DNA of 64,000 bases from contig CM040106.1 of NCBI GenBank assembly GCA_022496805.1, forward strand, positions 3,224,001 through 3,288,000. The letters run 5' to 3'. Below the pieces are notes generated by a model. The model worked only from the letters and a program-made list of their open reading frames with translations, searched no databases and had not been told where the DNA came from. Origin of the DNA: Pohlia nutans (Eukaryota > Streptophyta > Bryopsida > Bryales > Mniaceae). Each line of letters starts with the position of its first letter. Positions within the stretch are counted from its first letter, which is position 1. Made by a program: the position numbers and the translations under genes. Below are positions 48,120-56,646 of this stretch, piece after piece.

Positions 48120-49715
48120 CTATGTCTGATTTTGAGTGCGAGGGCCGATATGAGAGACATCTACGGTATGGACATCGGTAATGACTACCGAGGATCCTGA
48201 GTGGGCGGGTAGTTTGTTTTGGATGGCCTTTTTAACATCTTCATCCAATAGAAGTGGACAACGATGTCCCGGATGTTCAAGTGATCCACATACATTGCTT
48301 GGGTATCGTTGTACCGGGGTTATACTACGAGAAGTACGGCGGTTTTCGGTACTTACCGGAGTTGGTGCTGGCTGAGTTTGAATCTGATGGACGGAAGCCG
48401 TATCGGTTTTCTTCCCGTACTTGCTGGCCGGGTTGCGGTAACATTTCCCCCATTCATGGCCCATACGACCGCTGCCGGTACACTTCAGGTTACGTCAGGG
48501 GTTGTCTCCGGTACTAGTCGAAAGAAGGGTCAGTTGCCGTGATTTGGGTAGACCTTCCTCTGCGGTGCGTGCCGAGTCCACTGCTTCGGAAAATGTTTGT
48601 TGTTGAAGTCCTACCTTGGCTATCTGCAGATATTCCAATAAGCCAGGGCGGAAATTGCTCAACATGAACATATCATCCGGAGGTACAATTAGATTTTCTG
48701 CTAGTTGCTAGAGACGTTCGGCGTAATCATCGACAGATTCCTTCGGTTGCTGATTGATTGTACAAAATTGGATGTACGTTTGGTCGTCTGTTTTGATGGT
48801 TCGGTAGCGTCTTTTGAATGCGGTAAATACCTCCTGCAATGTATTAGTGGGATGTATCCGTCTATGGTATGCAAACCAATTCGACTCTTTCTCGGTCAGA
48901 GAATTACCGAATGATTCCAATTGGACCATGGTTTCCGTTTCGCCATTTAATCTAATAGCAGATTCAAACTTACGGCAATGTGTCTCGGGGCACTTACCAG
49001 TTTTGTACTCAGGATACGGTACCACTTTCCGAGCGGTCGAGGTAGGGCGTCGACCCACGGGCTGAACGCTTGGGTCGCCGGCGGGTCGGTAGGTTGGGGT
49101 CGGTACTCCGGTAGCCATAATGCGGCGCGGTTGGGGAAAATTATATGGACAGGAAATAGGAGGGTGGTCGGTATGGCCACAGAACGTGCAAAACCGAATA
49201 GGAGGTCTAGGACGAACCTGGTGGTGGTGATGTGGAAGAGGATATCCAGAAAATTGCTGCTATACCGGGTATTGGTGTCCTCGAATCGGTTGTGGGTGCA
49301 CCAAGTAATGCATTGATGGGGCACGTTCTTGATCTTGTCGAAGCTGGCGTAAACGTAAATTGGGCAGTTGTAACCAAGACGCCGCTAGATCGAGGTCCAA
49401 TTAAAGAGTCGGTTCTAGGGCTGCGAGAAGTTCTTGATCCATTGCGTCTTCTGGCGGTAGTTGTTGGAGTCGGTCTTGGATGGCCGAGGACTGCAGAAAT
49501 GCTTGGGCACAAAACCGTTCGCGTTCTTCATCGGTGAGCTGTAAGTCCTCTCTGGTAGCTGCTGGGTTGTGGAGTACCAAGTCGAAAGATGGCCTCTGCC
49601 ATGTGGATGAGTGTGGACGCGTGCAGTTTGGAGTTCTCGCAGGGTCGGTAATTTGTCCTGCGTGAGTAAAGGTTGAGGCCGTCGTGTCGGATGAGTAGCT
49701 GTTGAGGGAGCTCAA
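48120..49715 (-). pseudogene. Gypsy gag with degenerate zinc knuckles
   Basis: One frame from 49715 to 48120, with several stops (for example TAA at 49401). The N-terminal part is polar. A CX2CX4HX4C knuckle (CTFCGHTDHPPISC) lies near 49180. The gag core 49118-48708 has YKTGKCPETHCRKFESAIRL, WFAYHRR and FKRRYRTI, typical of the retrotransposon gag domain. C-terminal are two more knuckles that each lack one cysteine: CTGSGRMGHEWGKC (second Cys is Ser) and SNVCGSLEHPGHRC (first Cys is Ser). Gag would form the particle and bind RNA. The copy is broken. Confidence 0.75.
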
Positions 49716-49985
49716 AACATCGGTGACGGTAGAAAATCCTGTACGCTCCGGTGCATGCGAGTGTTGGAAATCGTGAAAGCCTCGAGGTCGAACTCGGGCG
49801 GTGGTCCTGCAGATCTAGTGTGGCGCCGGGCTATGGGAAAGTCTGGTCTATTGGAGTTTTTGACAACCGGACTGAATGATTTTGGTAGGACAGAAAAAAT
49901 GCGCGGTGTCACACAGGTGCTAGGCGATAATAGAGTACCGGGATCGGTAACTCCGTGTTTTTAAGCAATGGAGTTCTAGAATTCG

Positions 49986-50003
49986 AACACTAGATGGTCG
50001 CCA
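49986..50003 (-). promoter_or_regulatory. tRNA primer-binding site of the gypsy element
   Basis: On the - strand TGGCGACCATCTAGTGTT starts two bases after the 5' LTR. The initial TGG complements a tRNA CCA end. The identity of the tRNA was not determined. Confidence 0.75.
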
Positions 50004-50005
50004 AA

Positions 50006-50418
50006 TAGTAGCTCCTCCTGGTAAGGACCTACTCGGTAATCAGTACCGGGAGGATTGATAGCTACCGAGGAAAAGGAGTTTTACAGAATAGGCAACAAAA
50101 CACTCAAAGCTAGGTCGGTTATCACAAAACCGAGGGAAGACAAACTGATCAGGGCATATAATGGCACACAGAAAGCTACTCGGTAGGCATAAAATCAGAA
50201 GAGAATATTTCTAGCAAGAAATCAGTTATCTGGGAAAATGTGGCGTGCCAATGAGGTTGGCTCTATTGCTTTCATACCACAGTACAACCAGATCTGACAG
50301 TTAGATCAGATCGGTAAAAAAATGTTTCTTAGATCTACCTACTGGGGTAAGTTGGAAAATTACCCAGGTAAAACTCAGATCGGTAGACCTACCGATAACT
50401 CCTAATTTACGGTTAACA
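50006..50418 (-). repeat. Gypsy 5' LTR
   Basis: 413 bases, the partner of 40881-41293. The first base pair of the inner edge is TA instead of TG on the + strand (one substitution). It is followed on the outer side by CATTG (50419-50423). It should carry the promoter; no TATA element could be assigned with confidence. Confidence 0.95.
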
Positions 50419-50747
50419 CATTGCAACTTCTATTGTGTTCTGCCATCGATTTTTGAGAGGAATGACAGATACATGAGTATCTCCATCCCCTTGTCTGGAT
50501 TATAAGTTTTTGAGAAACTGGAAATAGGGGTACTAGACAGTTTCTATGTGAGGGTGAGAAATATGTGTTGTTCCTTCTGTTCATTCTAGTGGTGATGTGC
50601 ATGTAATGGTAGATGATAGCAACCGTGTGCATGTTTTTAGCTGGAAAGGTGGAAGAGACGCCCCGTCCTCTTCGAGAAGTTGTCGTATTCTCTTATCACA
50701 TCCGGTATAAAAAGGATCAAGCAGCAAAGGAGCGAATCAAACAGAAG

Positions 50748-51152
50748 GTATTGCTTCCACCCGCCAATTACATATTTCCAGATTTTTGCTCCAATGGGGA
50801 CAGCCTCTATTCCAAGGCTATGATAGATGACTTCTTAAGATTCGAACTGATACCTTAGGTGAACAGTGGCATTCTCTTTTAGAAATGATTGAAAGTGTGG
50901 ATGTTTTTAAAAGAGAATAGTGTCCAAAGTGATTTCCTTTTCCTAAGGATATGGCCATGTCTGCAGAGATAGCTGTGTTCGGGGGCGAGTTATTGTAGGG
51001 GCTTTAGCTGGTGATCTGGGCTGTATCTTTGTCGAGATTCTATAATCAATTCACGTTATGGACAAGTGATGTTTGCAATGTGAATCTATTTTGAAACTGT
51101 TGTCCTCAGCACCAGGTCGCTTAAATGTTGTGCTAGAGAATATGGTTGGAAA
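50748..51152 (+). other. Intron-like remainder of the captured cyclin T fragment
   Basis: Sequence after the donor at 50748 shows no further cyclin exon. It is interrupted at 51153 by TIR element copy 2, so the capture probably ended within this intron. Confidence 0.5.
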
Positions 51153-52541
51153 CATCAGGAATTTCCGACCCCACTGATTCTGCACTGATTCAGTGCGTTT
51201 TTCGTTAAACATTGATTCCGCACGTCGTACGTGCATTTAGAAGTGTCGTTACGGTACGGAAGTGACATGCATTACTAGAGTGTCGATGCAGTGTCTTTTC
51301 AATGATTATCAGAAAAGTGTTGTTTCCGCACAAAAGTCGTGCTTGACGGAATCCGTGCGTTAATCGTGTATTTACATCACATGGCTGATAAAACACGGAT
51401 AACGTACGGTTTTAGTTAATGCGAATTCAGTATCGTATACATATCATATTAATGCCATTTATTATATTCGTGCGATTTCAGTATCTATTATAATGCAAAT
51501 TATTTTCGTACGACATCCGTGTACAATATTTTAATATATATTTTGGAATCTTTCTGAATCTTTTGGAATCTTTCAAAATATTTTATATTATTTTGGAATA
51601 TTTTGGAATATTCCAAGAATCTTCATTAAATTATACTTCCGGTTTAATTTCCCAAAACATTTTTAGATCTACATTTATAGAGTTTAGAAGCAATACACAT
51701 TAAAATTTCAAAGAAATAACATTTTATATTTTTAGAATTCAAATTTGGTATTATTGGTTATCATTGTACTTTTCATCATAGGAGCAAAAAAAAATAGCTC
51801 ACAACCACCACGATTTTGGCAAAAAATAAATAAATTCAAAATATTATGAAAAAAATCCTAGATATAGAAAACGTCCTGCATAATCTAGTGCACAAAGAAA
51901 ATTTGGAAAAAAAGTTTTTTTCACATAGTTAAAAACATTCAAAGTCCGCTGAAAAAAAAGTTTGATAATTACCAAAAGAGTTCCAATATATGCATGAAGA
52001 GTTTGAGGTGGTTTGATGGTTTGGAACTTGATTGGCAACCGGGAGGTTGAGAGTTCAAATCCCACCGTTGGCGATTGAGCTGGGGAAGCTATGGTGGGCC
52101 CCATTGCATGTGCGGGCAATTTCCGTGTAGTTGAAGTGGGTAGCAAGGACAGTAATTATTTTATATTTTTTAATATTTTATTTTATTTTATATTTTTTAA
52201 TAATACTATTTTGATCAAATTTAGATATAGAAAGAAAATAAAATCTAGATATGGAAAAGATGATGTCGCACGAAAAACGCACTGAATCAGTGTAGTTTTA
52301 AAGACGATTAAAACACGACATTTGACGACTTTAAAGAGTGCTGAATATATACGTTTTCAATGGATGTATCAATCGTGTCGAATCAGTACTATATCCGCTT
52401 GTACGAACATCGTGTCATATCAGTGTAGTTGCGATGAATGACGCAACGATGCGGAATCAATGCGAAAATCGTACGAACCCTTGAAATATCGGAAATCGCA
52501 CTGAATCAGTGCAGAATCAGTGGGGTCCGAAATTCCTAATG
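51153..52541 (+). mobile_element. TIR element copy 2 (about 1.39 kb)
   Basis: Starts CATCAGGAATTTCCGACCCC and ends GGGGTCCGAAATTCCTAATG, with AA on both sides (51151-51152 and 52542-52543). It is the inverted-orientation counterpart of 18600-20160 along its whole length, about 170 bases shorter because one of two internal near-repeats is missing. It carries the same SINE-like unit at the same relative position. No transposase is present. Confidence 0.75.
52004..52205 (+). mobile_element. tRNA-derived SINE-like unit inside TIR element copy 2
   Basis: A-box-like TGGTTTGATGGTTTGG (52009-52024) and B-box-like GAGAGTTCAAATCCC (52049-52063) are followed by a body matching copy 1 (GGTGGGCCCCA, GCGGGCAATTTCCGTGTAG) and an AT-rich tail. 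The A box is more decayed than in copy 1. Confidence 0.6.
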
Positions 52542-52669
52542 AAGAACAATACAACATATAAACAAACAATCATAGTAAACAATGAGCATGTTTTGCAGTC
52601 ACTATTTATTTTTATCAATGTTTTTTGTACAATTTTTTGGAAGCAGGGTGGCTTGGAGTGAGTGCGGTT

Positions 52670-53624
52670 ATGGATCCAGAAGAATCACTTGAAGGTTCAC
52701 CGGCGTCACTCCGAACCGCACCTACGGATGCAGATCCTACCCCAGCTACTGATGCAGAACCTCGACGACCTGGCACTCAACTACCAACACTACGTACGGC
52801 TCGTCGACGGGAAGAGCGTCTCAATGGGCAACTCAAGCGCACTGACAAACGAGCTTTGCGGTCAAGAGTGAGGGATTTGTGTAACCTCTTGCTTGATGAC
52901 TGTCATGAACGATGGGCCAAGCAAAAAAAATCCAAAGCAGTGGATAGGATCTTCAAAAAGTTGGTAAGTGCATTTCCCGCAGGAGATTGGGATTGGGATG
53001 ATGTTTTGCTTTCCATTGGGACCAGGCAAAGGAACCGTTGGAGAAAATACCGCAAGATGGCAGAGCAAGGAGAGAGAATGCCCGATGATTGTAGCAAGCG
53101 GAGTTGGAATGAATTTGTGCGGGAGGTTGCAACCCATCATGCCAATCCAAATTGGAATCGTGCACAACGTGATGCAGCAGCTCCAGGCACGCATCATAAC
53201 CTTCTTGGCAGTGGAGGAATTGATAGTTTCAAACGAGACTTTGTAAGTAAACATTTAAGTGTTGATTTTGTGGGTTGAAAGAGGTTTGTGGGTTGGAAGA
53301 GGCTTGAAGAACTAATGCAAACTAAAATGTTTTTTTGGTTTGGAAGAGGTTTGAAGAACTAATGCAAATTTAAATGTTTTTGTGGGTTGGAAGAGGTTTG
53401 AAGAAGTGGTTTTAGGCTTTCCAAATGCAAACTAAAATGTTCATGTATTTGTTGGTTGGTAGATGGAACGGTATGGCATGCGCCCACCATATGAGTACGT
53501 GCGTCGTGTGAAGGAGATTGGCAGGGAGTGGTTTTGGGATGAGTTTAACAGATGTGGACTTGGGGACGTTCACGACAATGAGGAGGAAGAGGCAGATTTT
53601 GTGGTAGAATCCTCTAAGGCTTAG
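52670..53624 (+). CDS. Second CACTA gene: PF03004-like (Ptta/En/Spm) protein, two exons
   Basis: Exon 1 runs from ATG 52670 (MDPEES) to 53242, ending before GTAAGT. Exon 2 starts after TAG at 53463 and ends at TAG 53622-53624. The splice keeps the frame and gives about 244 residues. The N terminus is acidic and Pro/Ala-rich. The middle is basic with Trp-rich DWDWDDVLLSIG and RWRKYRK. Then come PDDCSKRSWNEFVREVATHH and, ahead of exon 2, HHNLLGSGGIDSF. The W..FV, then H..GSGG pattern is that of the plant transposase family Ptta/En/Spm, the DNA-binding partner of TNP2 in CACTA elements. The tail is acidic. The open frame is intact, so it may still be expressed. The upstream TTG at 52625 is not used in my model because TTTTTTGGAAGCAG looks like an intron end. 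Confidence 0.6.
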
Positions 53625-53770
53625 ATGTTTTGAGATTTGTATAATGTTTTTGATGTTTTTTTGCAGTGTAGGTGTTTTCAATTTGTATAGTGTTTTTGAT
53701 GTTAATGTTTATAAATATAATGAAATATAACATTTGGACTTCATAACATTTTGATTTGTAGCCTAATTAG

Positions 53771-54841
53771 ATTCCGTGAGCTCGATTCCATTCTGAAGAA
53801 TTACAACGAGTTTTTGAGCCCGAAGATTGTGCCAGTGAGAGACGAATTTGATGGCGCTTGTGGCTCTGACCATGGCTATGACCAGATGCACGAAGGTCTA
53901 AGGATTTATTAGAACGAAACCACTCCTAGCAACAGCGTGCACGTACTCTGCTTTTCTTGTTTCTGGATTGTAAATAGATAAATTTCAATGTTAGTCGATG
54001 TCGCTGAATTTTACGAGATCGCGAAATTTTCGCACATAACGGAGAGTAAGCCAGCAGAGTACTGGAAAGCAATGGCCCCAAATGTCGATGATTACAATAG
54101 TGAGCTTGCAAAGACCCTAGCGGCAGGCACTGGTAGCCTTATCAAGGGCATCTTCTGGTTGCGAAACGCGACTGTTGCACTGGGCAATGGTAGCAAGTAT
54201 GTGAAAGAGCAAGTACAACCTAATCCCAGGCAACCGAGTAACATCAATCCTTACACTATCAACAACATGAAGAGGTAATAAAATAAGTATTATTTTCGGA
54301 AGTTTTTGATTAAGATTGTTTGCAATTTACTTTCTGATTCAATTTGTCATTTATGAGAGTAATTTCTTAGAGTACAAATCACTAACAAGATGAGAGCTTG
54401 GATTTTGCGGCAGGGTAATGAATTTGTCCATAGCCACTGAGCAAGTGGCGACATCTGTGCTGAACGGTGTTATAAAGGTAGCGGGCTTCTTCACGGGTGC
54501 CCTGATGAGAACGGATACTGTCAAGAAAATCGTCCAATTGCTTCCTGGAGTAGCAGCCTTGGTGTCCATGGATGCTTTTGATATGTTTCAGTTCCCTCCC
54601 AGTTTCGTTTGAAGAATCCACACACGTAGTGGCCAATGTTGATGATTTGTTATGCAATTTTATCACCGTAGGTCAGAGCATGATCTTTTTAGCCATAAAA
54701 TGATACGAGCTCTCGTTCAGTTTCTGATAATCTGTGGTTGTGATCAATGGCTGCAGCGAAATTGTTTGATGCGGTGGAGATGGCAGGCACCGATATAGCA
54801 AAGAAGACTGTTGCGTGCACGCAGGATGTTGTAAAACACAG
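53771..54841 (+). pseudogene. ERD7-like senescence-domain gene fragment
   Basis: Exons on the + strand: about 53771-53894 (RELDSILKNYNEFLSPKIV, identity unsure); about 53981-54274 with MAPNVDDYNSELAKTLAAGT and LIKGIFWLRNATV; 54414-54580 with LSIATEQVATSVLNGVIKVA, GFFTGALMR and a LLPGVAALVSMDAF end; 54757-54841 with KLFDAVEMAGTDIAKKT and QDVVKHR. These are consecutive parts of the plant senescence/spartin domain of ERD7-type proteins, which bind lipids and respond to dehydration. Donor and acceptor sites are good except after 54580, where ATATGTTT replaces the expected GTATGTTT, so that exon runs to a TGA. The N-terminal half of the gene and its natural 3' end are missing. The last exon would splice into an ATP-citrate lyase fragment. 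Confidence 0.85.
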
Positions 54842-54996
54842 GTTCATGCCATTCTCCTCAGGTTTACTCTTTTAGGAGAATCAGTTGGACAAAACGGGTT
54901 TTGCATTTTAATTGGTCGAATCTTGCGCGTGTACAGTTGAGAATCTATTTGTTCTGGTTTGCTGAACTTGGTTGTATATTTGAAACTTTATGCCAG

Positions 54997-55314
54997 AGTT
55001 CAGATCTATGTCCAGAGGGGTGGACCCAACTACCAAAAGGGCCTCGCAAAAATGAGGGAACTGGGAACCAAGATTGGTATTCCAATTGAGGTAATTGATC
55101 GTAGCTCAAAATCTTGTTTCAGGCCCACTGTATTTCTCTCCACGTAGTTCTTTCATATGAACTAGAGTTCGTCGATAAAATTTTAGATTATCAAATTGAG
55201 ATATTTCGTCCTTGACTTACCTTCTGAAGTGCCTTGGATCAGGTTTATGGACCCGAAGCAAGCATGACTGGAATCTGCAAGTCGGCAATTGATTACATCA
55301 GCGTTGCTGCTTGA
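54997..55314 (+). pseudogene. ATP-citrate lyase subunit A, last two exons (captured)
   Basis: Exon 54997-55090 codes [20 protein letters not shown] and GTKIGIPIE. Exon 55243-55314 codes VYGPEASMTGICKSAIDYIS, then VAA and TGA. These match the C terminus of plant ACLA, which with ACLB makes cytosolic acetyl-CoA from citrate. Splice signals are GAG/GTAATT and ATCAG/GTT. The upstream exons for the ATP-grasp part are absent. The first exon's phase fits the ERD7-like exon ending at 54841 (CAC AG plus A), so a fused reading frame is possible. It could not be an active enzyme. Confidence 0.85.
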
Positions 55315-56419
55315 AGAACTACATTATCTATTCCTTCATGATCATATATTTGACCTTGACCTGCTCTTCTCTTCATTCGTTACTAGGTTGATAGGTTATT
55401 AGACTAGCAACTTGGCTGTTGTACACATTGGATTACAATTTACTCCAATTTTATTTACTTGGTCTTATAATTCTTGTAGATCCATAATGATGTTCAAACA
55501 TTTTGATCTATACAATTAGGTTGGTGTTTATAAACATATGCGTGCACAATTTCTATGAATATGATGGTTGAATGTTATGAGATGATGCATAAATATGCCT
55601 TGAGTTGATGAAATACAAGATATGTGAGTACAATGCTTCTACCTACAATTGTAGTTCAGTACAAGTTGGTATGAAATGTGATATACTTTTGTGTTTTGGA
55701 CATTTTAAGACAGTGCATATTTTGTTATTACAAAGTAGCAGGATTATCGATATTGCGCAACAAAATGATATTCACTGCGTCTTTGTTGCATTTAAGCATT
55801 GTCATTAAAAAGTTCCAAAATTCTATTTGAACTTCACTTATTATGCTACAAAATCATTCTAAAACTCCACTAACTATGCCACAGAAACATGAGCACAGCA
55901 ATGAACAACCATCAAAAATATAATTCTAAGATATAATAATTTTGTGCTTATAAACTTATAATTTTGGGTTAAAACTGTCCCTAAACTGTACTTATTATGC
56001 CACAATAGAATAAGCACAAGATGACAAAGACATCAAAAGAATGCTTTTAACTTGTGCTCATACTGTTCTTAATTGATAGACAAGTTCCGCCAAATGTGTT
56101 TACGGACTCCTCTTGTTATGCCAAAAGATCATATACAAAACGTGACAAACGTATTGAAAGACTATCCGCAATAAGAAGTACAAAAGCGTGCAATATATAT
56201 CAATTCCGTAGGCAAGTTAGATGTGAAACGTTTTATAACGTTTTATTATATGTTACTAAAATGTTTATAAAACGATTTAAATGTGTTGTAGTAATATATT
56301 ATAATGACGTAAAATTGTTCATCAACAGGTATATTTAGAGACTAGATTAATTACAAATGTTCCAAATCTGCAACAAGATTGCAAAACTATGTCTGGCTAG
56401 TGTTTGGAATCAGTTGCTC
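55315..56419. other. AT-rich right arm of the CACTA element
   Basis: No gene recognised. Possible subterminal motifs (AAACGTTTTATAACGTTTT, GACGTAAAAT) increase in density towards 56300, as expected near a CACTA end. Confidence 0.5.
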
Positions 56420-56646
56420 TTCTGAGTAAATAAGTTTCAAATTCGTTTCAAAAACGTCGAAAGGACGTATATATCAATTTTTATGACGTTTTTTTGAAAA
56501 CAGCTTTATGACGTTTTTGGGTCACTATTTACAAGCAATTGTGATATAAGTAAAACGTACTTCAACATCGGGGATTTACGCAAACGTTTTAGAAACGTCA
56601 TAATTATGTTTCAAAGGTGTTTAAATGCGGGCAACCTGTACTAGTG
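56420..56646 (-). repeat. CACTA right terminal and subterminal repeats
   Basis: Read inward from 56646: CACTAGTACAGG, then TTATGACGTTTCT, AAAACGTCATAAAG and AAAACGTCATAAAAA units. TGATATAAGTAAAACGTACTT (56550-56570) equals the left-end block at 18580-18597 joined to 20161. AAA follows at 56647-56649. Confidence 0.6.

Larger units (their letters stand above)
40881..50418 (-). mobile_element. Complete Ty3/gypsy LTR retrotransposon (9.5 kb) on the - strand
   Basis: Two 413-base LTRs in the same orientation (40881-41293 and 50006-50418) begin TGTTAACC on the - strand, with the 5' LTR at the right. By eye they differ at about 14 positions (roughly 96-97% identity), so insertion was relatively recent. 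A PBS-like site, a purine tract and CATTG duplications are all present. The coding order on the - strand is gag with zinc knuckles, protease, RT, RNase H, integrase, then an extra ORF before the 3' LTR. PR-RT-RH-INT order makes it Ty3/gypsy. The extra 3' ORF suggests a Tat/Athila-type lineage, less surely. Stops and frameshifts make it non-autonomous. It sits inside a cyclin T exon. Confidence 0.95.
40864..50747 (+). pseudogene. Cyclin T-like gene fragment, split by a gypsy insertion
   Basis: After acceptor TTGCAG the + strand codes PQVTI up to 40880. The reading continues at 50424 as ATSIVFCHRFL once the gypsy element and one CATTG copy are removed. This matches the P-Q-V-T-I-A-T-A-I-x-F-C-H-R-F segment of the plant cyclin T (CDK9-type partner) cyclin box. 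The following FLRQSHAKND part is shortened and runs into a stop. The expected donor after GAATGACAG reads ATACATG instead of GTACATG. A second exon, 50613-50747, codes [18 protein letters not shown] and ends KERIKQK before GTATTG, a good donor. No later cyclin-box exons are present. Family members bind a CDK that phosphorylates RNA polymerase II. This is a non-functional fragment. Confidence 0.85.
18441..56646. mobile_element. Giant CACTA (En/Spm) transposon, 38.2 kb, with captured gene fragments and nested elements
   Basis: The left end reads CACTACTACACG from 18441. The right end, read inward from 56646, reads CACTAGTACAGG (10 of 12 the same). Both are flanked by AAA. Both ends carry subterminal copies of a TATGACGTTTTT-type motif and share a TGATATAAG(AG)TAAAAC block. 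Inside lies a TNP2-type transposase (- strand, 20.3-26.8 kb) with its DUF4218 and DUF4216 parts and, near the other end, a PF03004-like gene (52.7 kb), the usual two-gene content of CACTA elements. The size is inflated by a gypsy element, two TIR elements, foldbacks and fragments of cyclin T, ERD7-like and ATP-citrate lyase A genes. The AAA duplication is weak evidence because the flanks are A-rich. Confidence 0.6.

Noticed and set aside
4864..56646. Using the CACTA end at 4864 as the left border of the giant element
   Set aside because: It shares the first eight bases and AAA flank with the right end, but lacks the TATGACGTTTTT subterminal repeats that 18441 shares with 56646; kept only as an alternative.
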